Below, piece after piece: positions 51,637-60,914 of a DNA stretch of 64,000 nucleotides. Origin of the DNA: Leptospira semungkisensis (GTDB taxonomy: Bacteria > Spirochaetota > Leptospiria > Leptospirales > Leptospiraceae); contig NZ_RQEP01000019.1 of NCBI RefSeq assembly GCF_004770055.1, positions 434,001-498,000 on the forward strand, written 5' to 3'. Below the pieces are notes generated by a model. It saw only the letters and a program-made list of their open reading frames with translations, was not told the DNA's origin and ran no database searches. The stretch's first letter is position 1, and each line of letters opens with the position of its first letter. The position numbers and the translations under genes are program-made.

Positions 51637-52301
51637 GTGATATGCGTCAAATGACTTCCCTAGGACGGGAAATTGAAAATAATTCTTTCTCAATTATTGA
51701 TGAGGAAGCCGGTGAACATTCTCATCCTCCCAAAGAATGGGAAGTAGTTCGAAGAATTATTCATGCGACTGCTGATTTCGAATATAAGGATCTAACAAAG
51801 ATACATTCGGATGCGATACAAAATGGGATCCAAGCCTTGCAGAAAGGATGTCCGATCATTTGCGATGTGCAGATGATCATAGCAGGATTGAATACCGAAA
51901 GATTAAATACATACGGTTGCAAGACCTATAGTTTTATCAGTGATCCGGATGTGATCCATAAGGCGAAAGAATCCAATTCAACAAGAGCAATCGAGTCTAT
52001 GAGAAAGGCTCATGCCTCCGGCCTATTGGAAGGCAGTGTGATTGCGATCGGAAATGCTCCGACTGCTTTATTGGAGATCGTTCGATTAGTGCAAGAAGAA
52101 GGAGCAAGACCTTCTTTGGTTATTGGAGTTCCAGTTGGTTTCGTTTCCGCTGCGGAATCCAAAGAAGCATTATTAGATCCTAAATTTCAAAATCTGCATA
52201 CAATTCCCTATATCCTTACCAAAGGAAGGAAGGGAGGAAGTACAATCGCAGTTTCCATTATACATGCGCTTCTTCTTCTTTCTACGGAGAGAAACGTATG
52301 A
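51633..52301 (+). CDS. cbiC: Precorrin-8X methylmutase
   Basis: 222-residue CbiC/CobH. The start at 51633 (ATGA overlap with cbiD) is preferred over an in-frame start at 51606. The catalytic His lies in VRRIIHATADFEY. Later blocks are DVQMIIAGL, IAIGNAPTALLEI and GVPVGFVSAAESKEAL. The enzyme moves a methyl group from C11 to C12, giving cobyrinic acid. It overlaps the next gene by four bases. Confidence 0.95.
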   Translation: MSDMRQMTSLGREIENNSFSIIDEEAGEHSHPPKEWEVVRRIIHATADFEYKDLTKIHSDAIQNGIQALQKGCPIICDVQMIIAGLNTERLNTYGCKTYSFISDPDVIHKAKESNSTRAIESMRKAHASGLLEGSVIAIGNAPTALLEIVRLVQEEGARPSLVIGVPVGFVSAAESKEALLDPKFQNLHTIPYILTKGRKGGSTIAVSIIHALLLLSTERNV

Positions 52302-53524
52302 AGGCAGTCATTGTTGTCGGGATCGGAGATGATGGCTGTGTCGGTCTTTCTAGCAAGGCAATGGGTGCGGTGGCGAGAGCGAGAGTACTTGCTGGAGGAG
52401 AAAGACATCTGGACTTTTTTCCACAATTCGACGGAGAACGAATACTAATCAAAGGCGATATAATCAAGAGCGTCGAAAAGATCGCAGAATTATCCGCGGA
52501 GCATACGGTATGTGTACTCGCATCGGGGGATCCTCTATTCTTCGGAATAGGAAATTTAATTATTCGTAAAGTAGGCCAGGAGCATGTGGAGTTTATTCCC
52601 GCCCCTAGTTCCGTCCAAAACGCTTTCTCTAGAATCGGAGTAAAATGGGATGATGCAGAGATCCTTTCCTTGCATGGGAGACCGATCCGAGGATTGATCA
52701 CGAAATTACAAAGCGTAACTAAGCTTGCTTGCTTAACTGACGATTCCAATTCTCCTGCAGAGATCGCAAAGTATCTACTGAGCTTTGGCGAATCGGACTG
52801 GAGAATAATCGTATGCGAAAATCTTTGTGGAAAAGAAGAAAGGATTCGAGAGTTCACAGTAGAAGAACTCGCAAGCACGGAAGGAATCTCGGACTTGAAT
52901 GTAGTTATCCTTCTTCGCAAAAACTCTCATTGGAAACCAGATCCTATTTTAACTTTCCAAGGAGAAGATGAATACGCGAAAAGACTCCCGAAGAAGGGAC
53001 TTATCACCAAGAAAGAAGTAAGAGTGCTCTCTCTTTCCGCATTAGAGATCCGTTCTGATTCGGTAATCTGGGACATAGGAGCAGGATCGGGAGCAGTTTC
53101 TATAGAAGCAGCGCGTATCGCAAAAGACGGCAGAGTGTATGCGATCGAAATTGATCCGGAAGGAATCGACATCTGCGAACAAAACATCTTAGCTCACAAA
53201 ACGGACAATGTCCAAGTCGTTCATGGAAGAGCACCTGCAGCCTTAGAAGGTTTAGAGTCTCCTGACTCGGTATTTGTAGGAGGCTCGAAAGGAAGTTTAA
53301 AAGAGATCATTCACTTCTCTTTAGATAAATTAAAGCCCGAAGGCTCCTTAGTTGTGAATGCAATCACTTTGGACAATGTCTCGGAAGCCTATAACACTTT
53401 CAGAGAACTCGGCTATCTTCCTGAAGTTAGCCTGATCCAGATATCCAGAGGACAAAAGCTTGCAGACTATCTTCGTTACGAAGCCCTAAACCCTATCCAT
53501 ATATTCAAGGTAAGGAAATTATAA
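52298..53524 (+). CDS. cobL: Fused CbiE-CbiT: precorrin-6Y C5,15-methyltransferase (decarboxylating)
   Basis: 408-residue fusion. Residues ~1-200 are the CbiE methyltransferase (VGIGDDGCVGLSSKAM, ASGDPLFFGIG). Residues ~225-408 are CbiT with the SAM loop WDIGAGSGAVSIEAAR and VFVGGSKG. It methylates C5 and C15 and decarboxylates the C12 acetate. The fused form is the same as CobL. Overlaps cbiC by four bases and is seven bases from cbiL. Confidence 0.95.
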   Translation: MKAVIVVGIGDDGCVGLSSKAMGAVARARVLAGGERHLDFFPQFDGERILIKGDIIKSVEKIAELSAEHTVCVLASGDPLFFGIGNLIIRKVGQEHVEFIPAPSSVQNAFSRIGVKWDDAEILSLHGRPIRGLITKLQSVTKLACLTDDSNSPAEIAKYLLSFGESDWRIIVCENLCGKEERIREFTVEELASTEGISDLNVVILLRKNSHWKPDPILTFQGEDEYAKRLPKKGLITKKEVRVLSLSALEIRSDSVIWDIGAGSGAVSIEAARIAKDGRVYAIEIDPEGIDICEQNILAHKTDNVQVVHGRAPAALEGLESPDSVFVGGSKGSLKEIIHFSLDKLKPEGSLVVNAITLDNVSEAYNTFRELGYLPEVSLIQISRGQKLADYLRYEALNPIHIFKVRKL

Positions 53525-53531
53525 TATTCTA

Positions 53532-54299
53532 ATGACCACTAAAACAAAATACGGAAAATTGTTCGGAGTAGGAGTCGGTCCTGGGGCTACGGATCTGATT
53601 ACTCTCCGAGCAGTAAATGTTCTAAATACTGTCTCAGTACTCGCCATTCCAAAGAGTAGCGAGCAACTCCCCTCCTTCTCTTGGAGAGTATGTTCTCCAA
53701 TAGTAAAGGAGAACGATGCTCAAGAAAAGTTATTTCTACACTTTCCGATGAGCAAGGATCCGAAGATACTCATTCCCGCCTGGGACCAGGCCTTCACAGA
53801 GATCGGGTTACGATTAGAAAAAGGTCAGGACGTAGCATTCATTACGCAAGGAGATCCTTCTGTTTATAGCTCCTGGAGTTATCTTTTAGAAGAAGCTCCC
53901 GATCGATGGCCAGGAATAGAAATAGAGATCGTTCCAGCAGTATCTTCTATCACTGCAATCCCAGCTAGCCTTCTCACTCCACTTGCAGATGGACGCGAAA
54001 GATTCTGCGTCTTGCCCGGAACCTATGGGCTGGAAGATCTTCCAAGACTCACCGAAGATTTTGATACCATCGTTCTTACCAAAGTAGGACAGGTTGTTCA
54101 TGAACTTGTCCGCATATTAAAAGAATTGAATCTATTAGATAACGCTACTTACGTTTCTTACGGAACGACAGACAGACAAAGAATTGTTCGCGATCTAGAA
54201 TCCATTCAAAACGAAAATTGCGACTACTTCTCCATGGTCATCATCTCTATTCGAAAGCGAAAGGGTATTTTAAGAGGGAATCATTATGAGTCCGAATAG
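53532..54299 (+). CDS. cbiL: Precorrin-2/cobalt-factor II C20-methyltransferase
   Basis: 255-residue SAM-dependent tetrapyrrole methylase. N-terminal FGVGVGPGATDLITLRAV, QGDPSVYSSWSYL and PAVSSITAIPASLLTPLADG are CbiL/CobI landmarks. It adds the C20 methyl, an early step after cobalt insertion. The last 14 bases overlap cbiG. Confidence 0.94.
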   Translation: MTTKTKYGKLFGVGVGPGATDLITLRAVNVLNTVSVLAIPKSSEQLPSFSWRVCSPIVKENDAQEKLFLHFPMSKDPKILIPAWDQAFTEIGLRLEKGQDVAFITQGDPSVYSSWSYLLEEAPDRWPGIEIEIVPAVSSITAIPASLLTPLADGRERFCVLPGTYGLEDLPRLTEDFDTIVLTKVGQVVHELVRILKELNLLDNATYVSYGTTDRQRIVRDLESIQNENCDYFSMVIISIRKRKGILRGNHYESE

Positions 54300-55440
54300 A
54301 AAACCTTATGCGATCTATGTAATCACAAAGCATGGATTAAAAACCGGTTCCGCGCTTTATTCCTCTTTAAAGGACGCCGATCTATTCGTTTCTCCCAAAT
54401 TTTTGGAAGAAGCCCCCAAAGGATCCAAGCATTTGAGCCTTCCCATGGAACCAACATTGAGGGAAACTTTTCAGGAATATGACTGCCATATCTTTGTGAT
54501 CAGCGTAGGAGCTGTTGTGAGGATGATCTCTCCTTTATTAAAGAATAAGAAAGTAGATCCTGCAGTTTTATGCATAGATGATCAGGCAAAATTTACCATC
54601 TGCCTTCTATCAGGACATGTAGGAAGAGGAAATTCTTTCACTCAAAAGATTGCAGATCATTTGGGCAATATCCCGGTGATCACTACCGCCTCGGATGTAT
54701 CTGGAACCTTAACAGTAGACATACTGGGAAGAGATTTAGGCTGGAGCCTCGAGGACCAAGACAGGAATGTAACTAGAGCCTGTGCCGCAGTGGTAAACGA
54801 AACTAAGGTCCTATTCGTGCAGGAAACCGGGGAGCCGAATTTTTGGCCCTTAGAGAAGGCTTTGCCTAAGGGCGTAGAATATTCTCTGGATTTAGAGAAT
54901 GTAAGGCCTCAAGAATATGAGATCCTTTTGATCGCAAGCGATCGAACAGATATAAAATCAAATGATCCTGAAATATATGATAATTCTGTAATATACAGAC
55001 CTAAATCCCTTATTTTAGGACTTGGTTCGGACAAAGGTATCTCAACTCATGCAGTAGAAAATGGGATCCGAAAAGTATTAGAAGAAAATCAACTTTCCTT
55101 TCAATGCATAAAAGCAATTGCAAGCGTAGATGCAAAGAAAGAAGAGCAGGCTTTCTTAGAGATCAGTAACAAATTCGGATGGGAATTTATAACCTTCCCC
55201 GCTCAGGAACTAGACAAAGTAGAAGGCGTTTCTGAGTTCTCAGAAGCCGCAACCAAATATGTAGGCACAAGATCAGTGAGTGAAGCCGCCTCCTTACTTC
55301 ATTCTGGCGCAAAAGAACTCTTAGTTCCTAAGCAAAAATACAAAGAAGAAGATGGCAAAAACCTGACAGTTGCGATCACTCGGATCCCCTTCTCTGTTCG
55401 AAGAGACATCACTCCCATAAAGGAAGGGATCCTTCTATGA
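54286..55440 (+). CDS. cbiG: Cobalt-precorrin-5A hydrolase
   Basis: 384-residue CbiG, which opens the delta-lactone and releases acetaldehyde in the anaerobic pathway. The N-terminal domain has ISVGAVVRMISPLL and LSGHVGRGNSFTQKIA; the C-terminal CobE-like domain begins LILGLGSDKGIS and contains SVSEAASLLHSGAKELLVPK. Starts inside cbiL and ends in an ATGA overlap with cbiH. Confidence 0.95.
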   Translation: MSPNRKPYAIYVITKHGLKTGSALYSSLKDADLFVSPKFLEEAPKGSKHLSLPMEPTLRETFQEYDCHIFVISVGAVVRMISPLLKNKKVDPAVLCIDDQAKFTICLLSGHVGRGNSFTQKIADHLGNIPVITTASDVSGTLTVDILGRDLGWSLEDQDRNVTRACAAVVNETKVLFVQETGEPNFWPLEKALPKGVEYSLDLENVRPQEYEILLIASDRTDIKSNDPEIYDNSVIYRPKSLILGLGSDKGISTHAVENGIRKVLEENQLSFQCIKAIASVDAKKEEQAFLEISNKFGWEFITFPAQELDKVEGVSEFSEAATKYVGTRSVSEAASLLHSGAKELLVPKQKYKEEDGKNLTVAITRIPFSVRRDITPIKEGILL

Positions 55441-56888
55441 ATGAAACATCAGGAAAACTGAATATTGTAGGCATAGGACCAGGAAATGATGAACATATTA
55501 CTCCTGCAGCACTTGCAGCAATTAAAGAAGCCGATTACGTAATCGGCTATACCACTTATATCAATCTAGTGAAACACCATTTAGGCGGGAAGCAAGTCAC
55601 TCGCACTGGAATGACAGAGGAGATCACCAGAGCACAGACCGCCGTAGACACCGCAAGATCGGGCAAAACCGTGACCCTAATTTCTTCCGGAGATGCGGGC
55701 GTTTACGGAATGGCAGGACTTGTATTCGAAGTCTTACGTAAAATAGGTTGGAAACGTGGAGATTCTCCTGAGATCAAAATGGTCCCGGGAATTACTGCGG
55801 ATAGTTCTTGCGCCTCACTTGTAGGGGCCCCTTTAGTTCATGATGCTGCGCGAATTTCTCTCTCCGATCTATTAACTCCTTGGTCCGTAATTGAGAATAG
55901 AATCGAAAGTGCTGCGAAAGGAGACTTCGTGATCAATCTTTATAACCCTGCTTCGGGTAGAAGGCAAAGACAGATCGTCGAAGCGGCTCGCATTATAAAA
56001 AAATACAGACCTGGAAGCACTCCAGTCGCACTTGTAAAGAGCGCATATCGTAGACAAGAAACGGTTCAATTTTCAGACCTAGATCATTTTCTCGAATTTG
56101 AGATCGGGATGAATACTACTGTGATCATAGGCTCTTCACAATCCTTCGTGTATGAAGGCTTCTTCGTCACTCCAAGAGGATATGGAAATAAATACTCACT
56201 GGAAGACGGCTCAGTAAAGCCCGGTCAAACAAGAGCGATCTCTCTAAGAGTAGAAGGAGATTTAGCAAGTCGTCCCTTAGAGAACGGGCCCATTCCAAGT
56301 TTAAATATTACTAAAATACAAGGCGCTTTTATCCGAACGAATACAAGCACTTTCGAACAGGATGATATCGAAGAAACTAAGGCGGATTCTTCCGTTAAAA
56401 ACGCATTGTCCGCCTTGGAATTCTTAGAGCCGATCCGTACAAAAAGCAATCCTGCCAGAGAGATCGATACCGAAGAAGAATTTTCTCTGATCGGAAGAAT
56501 CGGAGGAGCAATTGTTTTCAAAAACGTAAACAGTTTCTACCTGATCGGCAAATTCAAGCAACCAACAGATCTAAAAGAATTCGGTTTTTACGATATACCG
56601 GAACAGGAAAATAAACTCGTAACCCTCATCGCAAAAGACGAAGAAATAGTCGATAAATTGAAATTCGACGCTCTAATCTCTTTGCCAAATAGTACAACTC
56701 CGGAATTTATATATGATCTTTTTGTCATATACAGAAACTCTTCCGTAAGTGAGCGCCTATGGAACTACGTATTAGATAATAGCAATAAGATCCAATGGAA
56801 AGGAACTGAGTATGTAGACGCTCGTTGGCTCGGAAATTCTCCGAAGCAAGTCTGGTCCGTTTTTAGAGAAACTATTTTAAAATGTTAG
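55437..56888 (+). CDS. cbiH: Cobalt-factor III C17-methyltransferase with a long C-terminal extension
   Basis: 483-residue protein. Residues 1-250 are a complete CbiH/CobJ methylase (VGIGPGNDEHITPAA, SSGDAGVYGMAGL, VPGITADSSCASLVGAPL, YNPASGRR, VTPRGYG), which performs C17 methylation and ring contraction. Residues ~252-483 are an additional domain I do not recognise: mixed alpha/beta, with FSLIGRIGGAIVFKNVN, DIPEQENKL and DARWLGNSPKQVW, ending in Cys. Usual CbiH is ~240-250 residues. Known long CbiH proteins (CbiH60) carry a C-terminal iron-sulfur region, but this extension has almost no Cys, so it differs. Confidence 0.92.
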   Translation: MNETSGKLNIVGIGPGNDEHITPAALAAIKEADYVIGYTTYINLVKHHLGGKQVTRTGMTEEITRAQTAVDTARSGKTVTLISSGDAGVYGMAGLVFEVLRKIGWKRGDSPEIKMVPGITADSSCASLVGAPLVHDAARISLSDLLTPWSVIENRIESAAKGDFVINLYNPASGRRQRQIVEAARIIKKYRPGSTPVALVKSAYRRQETVQFSDLDHFLEFEIGMNTTVIIGSSQSFVYEGFFVTPRGYGNKYSLEDGSVKPGQTRAISLRVEGDLASRPLENGPIPSLNITKIQGAFIRTNTSTFEQDDIEETKADSSVKNALSALEFLEPIRTKSNPAREIDTEEEFSLIGRIGGAIVFKNVNSFYLIGKFKQPTDLKEFGFYDIPEQENKLVTLIAKDEEIVDKLKFDALISLPNSTTPEFIYDLFVIYRNSSVSERLWNYVLDNSNKIQWKGTEYVDARWLGNSPKQVWSVFRETILKC

Positions 56889-56895
56889 AAAGAAT

Positions 56896-57657
56896 ATGAA
56901 AGTATACATTATAGGAGCCGGTCCAGGAGATCCGGAATTGATCACGATCAAAGGAGCTCGTTTGGTAGAGACCTGTCCGATCGTTTTATACACAGGCTCG
57001 CTCGTCCCCACCAGAGTAATAGAAAGAGCCAATAAAGAGGCACTCGTATTAGATTCTTCTAAAATGACCTTAGAAGAAATTATATCTATCATGAAAGATG
57101 CATACGAAAAGGACCAAAATGTAGCTAGGGTGCATACTGGAGATCCTTCCATCTTCGGCTCCACCGCAGAACAGATGAGAAAATTGGATGAATTAGGGAT
57201 TCCTTATGAAATAGTTCCCGGAGTATCGTCATTTACTGCGGCCGCTGCCATGCTCGGAAAAGAGCTCACACTTCCTGAAGTTTCCCAATCCGTAGTGATC
57301 ACTAGGGCAGAAGGAAGAACTCCTATGCCCGAAAAGGAAAGGCTCTCTAGCTTCGCATCCACAGGTGCCACACTCGTCTTCTTTTTAAGTGTTTTACATA
57401 TTCGTAAATTGGTAGAAGAGCTGACCCCGTATTATGGAGAAGATTGTCCTGTTGCAGTTGTGCAAAGAGCCACTTGGCCGGAGCAAAAAATCATCACTGG
57501 GACTTTAGAGGACATCGCCCAAAAAGTAAAAGAAGAAAAGATCACAAGCACCGCTATCATCTTTGTAGGAAAAGTCTTAGACTGCCATGATTTTGCGGAC
57601 TCCAGACTGTATGCCTCCGACTTCTCTCATAAATTCAGAAAGGCAAAGAAAGGATAA
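56896..57657 (+). CDS. cbiF: Cobalt-precorrin-4 C11-methyltransferase
   Basis: 253-residue tetrapyrrole methylase of the CbiF/CobM group: YIIGAGPGDPELITIKGA, YTGSLVP, HTGDPSIFGSTAEQM and VPGVSSFTAAAAMLGKELT-like blocks, then LVFFLSVLHI. It methylates C11. Seven bases separate it from cbiH, and the gene stops eight bases before cobO. Confidence 0.95.
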   Translation: MKVYIIGAGPGDPELITIKGARLVETCPIVLYTGSLVPTRVIERANKEALVLDSSKMTLEEIISIMKDAYEKDQNVARVHTGDPSIFGSTAEQMRKLDELGIPYEIVPGVSSFTAAAAMLGKELTLPEVSQSVVITRAEGRTPMPEKERLSSFASTGATLVFFLSVLHIRKLVEELTPYYGEDCPVAVVQRATWPEQKIITGTLEDIAQKVKEEKITSTAIIFVGKVLDCHDFADSRLYASDFSHKFRKAKKG

Positions 57658-57664
57658 GCCGCGC

Positions 57665-58198
57665 ATGGAATCGAGTAAGACCAAGAAAGGCTTGGTCATA
57701 GTTCATACAGGACCCGGAAAAGGAAAGACAACTGCCGCCTTAGGGATCCTATTTAGAGCCTTAGGTAGAGGGATCAAATGCGGAGTCGTGCAATTCCTAA
57801 AGGGAAAATGGGAAACAGGAGAAAGAAAATTTGCGAAGACGATCCCTGACCTAGACTTTCATGTAATGGGGCTCGGATTTACTTGGGAAAGCGATGACTT
57901 GGATAGGGACAAGGAAGCGGCAAAATCCGCCTGGCAAAAATCTTCCGAAATGATCTTATCCGGAAATTATAAAATCATAATATTAGATGAGATCACTTAC
58001 GCATTTCATTACGGCTGGCTTAATGTGGAAGAAATCGTAGATGTACTTCAAAAAAGGCCGGAAGATGTCCATGTTATCATCACAGGAAGGAATTGCCCAA
58101 CAAGCATTACCGATCATGCCGATCTTGTCAGTTTCATAGAATCACGCAAACATCCCCATGAGAAGGGCATACCTGCTCAGATCGGGATTGATTATTAG
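57665..58198 (+). CDS. cobO: Cob(I)yrinic acid a,c-diamide adenosyltransferase (CobO/BtuR type)
   Basis: 177-residue CobA/BtuR-type adenosyltransferase. The start at 57665 places the Walker A loop TGPGKGKTTAA near residue 15-25; an earlier in-frame start at 57587 lies inside cbiF. VVQFLKGKW and ILDEITYA are family marks. It attaches the 5'-deoxyadenosyl group to Co(I) corrinoids, needing a reductant that might be the flavoprotein encoded upstream. Confidence 0.94.
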   Translation: MESSKTKKGLVIVHTGPGKGKTTAALGILFRALGRGIKCGVVQFLKGKWETGERKFAKTIPDLDFHVMGLGFTWESDDLDRDKEAAKSAWQKSSEMILSGNYKIIILDEITYAFHYGWLNVEEIVDVLQKRPEDVHVIITGRNCPTSITDHADLVSFIESRKHPHEKGIPAQIGIDY

Positions 58199-58204
58199 AA
58201 TAAC

Positions 58205-59584
58205 ATGATGAATGAAATAAATATTCCACGCATTCTAATTTCCGGAACAGGAAGCGGAATCGGTAAAACAACACTGGTAGTCGGACTTACAAAAGCCTTG
58301 CAAGCAAGAGGACTCAAGGTCTCCGTCTTTAAATGTGGACCAGATTATCTGGATCCAACCTACCATTCCCTTGTAAGCGGAAATACATGCCAAAATCTTG
58401 ATGGATGGCTAATGGGAAAAGAAAGCGTTCTTTCCAGTTTTGCAGAAGCCTCTCATTGCTCAGATATTGCTCTCATAGAAGGAGTAATGGGACTTTTCGA
58501 CGGACATTCCCCACACTCGGATATAGGCTCTACTGCCGAAATAGCAAAATGGCTGCAGGCACCTGTAATCGCATTAATCGATGCTTCCGGAATGGCGAGA
58601 ACGTTTGCAGCCATCGCGACAGGATTAATAAATTTCGACCAGGAAGTTCTCATAAAAGGATTCATAGCCAATTTCGTCGGAAGCGAAGGACATACCTCTT
58701 TGCTAAGATCGGCGCTCTTACCTACTCCTCTCTTAGGTGGACTTCCAAAAGCGCAAGACCAATCCTTCCCGGAAAGACATTTGGGATTACACTCTGCAAC
58801 AGAGGAGATCCTAACCGAAGACAAATTGTCTTTCTGGCAAAACATTTGCGAATCCTATTTAAATATAGATGATATTCTTGACTTAGCAAAGAAGGCTTCT
58901 CCAATCCCGATCAAAGAAGAAGAAAGAAAAACTGCGAAGACACCCAGCTGTAAGATAGGAGTCGCTAGAGATAAAGCATTCCATTTTTATTATAAAGAAA
59001 ATTTAAGAAGATTAGAAGAATCCGGAGCCGAGCTCATCTATTTTTCCCCAATCGAAGATAAGAGTCTACCGAATGTGGACGGTCTGTATTTGGGAGGCGG
59101 ATATCCCGAACTTTATGCGTCTTCTCTTTCCAAAAATTACGATCTATTGCATGAAATTCGGAACTTTGCTAGATCTGGAGCTCCAATTTATGCGGAATGC
59201 GGCGGGCTCATGTATTTATCCAATGAAATTCAAGACCTACAAGGAATTTCTTATCCAATGTTGGGTCTCGTCCCCGGAAAAGCGGTTATGGGTCCTAAGT
59301 TAAAGGCCTTAGGTTATGTGGAAGTGCATACCGAAAAAAACACTATCCTGGGAGAAGCAGGAATAAGATTCAGAGGTCACCAATTCAGATACTCTGATCT
59401 CTTATTAGAAAATCCTAAAGACGAATTATTTTCTTATAAAATACGAAAACGTAAAGCAGATCTAACTTCTTCCGAAGGATATACAGTCGGAAATATACTA
59501 GGCTCTTATGTGCATGCTCATTGGGCTTCCAATCCTTCTATCCCGGAGAACTTTGTGGAATCTTGCAAGAGGTTTCGAAAATAA
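58205..59584 (+). CDS. cbiA: Cobyrinic acid a,c-diamide synthase
   Basis: 459-residue glutamine amidotransferase amidating the a and c side chains. The ATP domain begins LISGTGSGIGKTTL; IEGVMGLFDG is a further mark. The C-terminal class I glutaminase has CGGLMYLS with the nucleophile Cys, and a His in HAHWASNP. ATG at 58205 or 58208 are equivalent. The stop shares a base with the cbiZ start. Confidence 0.95.
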   Translation: MMNEINIPRILISGTGSGIGKTTLVVGLTKALQARGLKVSVFKCGPDYLDPTYHSLVSGNTCQNLDGWLMGKESVLSSFAEASHCSDIALIEGVMGLFDGHSPHSDIGSTAEIAKWLQAPVIALIDASGMARTFAAIATGLINFDQEVLIKGFIANFVGSEGHTSLLRSALLPTPLLGGLPKAQDQSFPERHLGLHSATEEILTEDKLSFWQNICESYLNIDDILDLAKKASPIPIKEEERKTAKTPSCKIGVARDKAFHFYYKENLRRLEESGAELIYFSPIEDKSLPNVDGLYLGGGYPELYASSLSKNYDLLHEIRNFARSGAPIYAECGGLMYLSNEIQDLQGISYPMLGLVPGKAVMGPKLKALGYVEVHTEKNTILGEAGIRFRGHQFRYSDLLLENPKDELFSYKIRKRKADLTSSEGYTVGNILGSYVHAHWASNPSIPENFVESCKRFRK

Positions 59585-60288
59585 TGCCCTTCTCCGATTC
59601 CATATTAAACATATCCGAATCTTGGTTAGAGCTCTACCTATCAGAACCACATCATTCTTTAAGTTGGGCGGTGGTGGGGGGCGGTTGGCTCACGGTAAAG
59701 AAAGCATACTGGTTGCGAGTAACAAACTCAGATCTGAATCCAGAAACTATTCCAGAGGAATTCTACAGGTCCCGCCTCTCCGAAAAAGAAGAGAACGAAG
59801 AAGTTCTTGGATTTATGACAAGCGCCTCCCTTTCCGATCATTCAGTAATTATTCAAAGCAAAGAAGGCATGCATGTTCGATGCATTGCCACTGTAGGACT
59901 TGGAAATTCTGTCAGAGTTGGAGATCCTCCCAACATTCAGAAGAAGATTGGTACGATCAATATACTTGTGCAAACCTCAGAACCTCTTACTCTTTTAGCA
60001 AGCTTAGAAGCAATCTCAATCGCATCAGAAGCAAGAACATTGGCAGTGTTAGAGGCAAAAATAGAGAGTAAAGCAGGAGAAGGTCTTGCAACCGGCACCG
60101 GAACCGATTGCATCGGAATACTTTCCCCGAGTCGTAAAGAACAAATTGATTATGCAGGAAAACATACTGTCTTCGGTCATCTCATCGGAAGCGCAACCTA
60201 CCAGGCAGTAAAAATAGGAATACAAAACTGGAAACAAACCAGGAACGCATTTCAAAAGAATAATATATCAGGCAATGTACATCAATGA
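59584..60288 (+). CDS. cbiZ: Adenosylcobinamide amidohydrolase
   Basis: 234-residue CbiZ, which cleaves the aminopropanol tail of adenosylcobinamide to give adenosylcobyric acid in salvage. The start at 59584 (overlapping the cbiA stop by one base) is preferred over one at 59521 inside cbiA. Landmarks are SWAVVGGGWL, MTSASLSDHS, TVGLGNSVRVGDPP, TLAVLEAKI and ATGTGTDCI. Overlaps cobC by four bases. Confidence 0.92.
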   Translation: MPFSDSILNISESWLELYLSEPHHSLSWAVVGGGWLTVKKAYWLRVTNSDLNPETIPEEFYRSRLSEKEENEEVLGFMTSASLSDHSVIIQSKEGMHVRCIATVGLGNSVRVGDPPNIQKKIGTINILVQTSEPLTLLASLEAISIASEARTLAVLEAKIESKAGEGLATGTGTDCIGILSPSRKEQIDYAGKHTVFGHLIGSATYQAVKIGIQNWKQTRNAFQKNNISGNVHQ

Positions 60289-60914
60289 AAAAAAATATCT
60301 GCCTTTTGAGACATGCAAGCATAGACCCGCAATATCATTCTCGCTATATTGGAAAAACAGATTTAAGTATCTCCGAGCAAGGATTACTCGAAATTGAAAG
60401 AGTAAAGGAAGTGCTTCCATCCAAGTTTTTGGAAGGGAAGGTATATCTTTCCCCTTCCAAACAATGCCTTGAAACTTATAATGCGTTAGGGAAACATGAA
60501 TACACAAATCCTGAACTCAAGGAAGAATTGAAAGAATTCGATTTTGGAGATATAGAAGGCCATCGACTCCAGGATCTTACAAACGAAAACCTTTCCCAAT
60601 TTCAAGAATGGGGAAACTTCCACCCTGAATTTCATTTTCCGAATGGAGAGAAAATACTTAGCTTCACAAATAGAGCGGAAAAGTTCATAAATCTAATACG
60701 ATCTTCGGAAAATAAGAATATTCTAATAGTATCACATGGTGGCATTCTTTCTCTTCTACTATGCATATTCTTACGACTCCCCTCTTCTTCTTATCTTAAT
60801 TTCCAGATACTTCCTTCAACTATTGTTCTCTTAGAACTGTATCAGACTGGACAAGTGGCTCTGACCGGATTCATTCGATGCAATTCCCAAAGGAGATGCG
60901 AATGGCCAGGATGA
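60285..60914 (+). CDS. cobC: Alpha-ribazole phosphatase-like histidine phosphatase
   Basis: 209-residue histidine phosphatase. The N-terminal active-site motif is LLRHAS (commonly LxRHGxT), with a second His in VSHGGILSLLL. CLETYNALG and EFDFGDIEGH support the phosphatase family. By position in the operon it is CobC, removing phosphate from alpha-ribazole phosphate or the final cobalamin phosphate. The 3' end overlaps cobU by 13 bases. Confidence 0.88.
   Translation: MKKNICLLRHASIDPQYHSRYIGKTDLSISEQGLLEIERVKEVLPSKFLEGKVYLSPSKQCLETYNALGKHEYTNPELKEELKEFDFGDIEGHRLQDLTNENLSQFQEWGNFHPEFHFPNGEKILSFTNRAEKFINLIRSSENKNILIVSHGGILSLLLCIFLRLPSSSYLNFQILPSTIVLLELYQTGQVALTGFIRCNSQRRCEWPG

Noticed and set aside
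55437..56888. CbiH extension as a fused CbiJ/CobK reductase
   Set aside because: No Rossmann-type GGTxEGR start or other CbiJ landmarks are visible in residues 252-483.
58405..58872. 155-codon plus-strand frame inside cbiA
   Set aside because: It is a +1-type shadow of CbiA, with an Arg-rich composition and no start signal.
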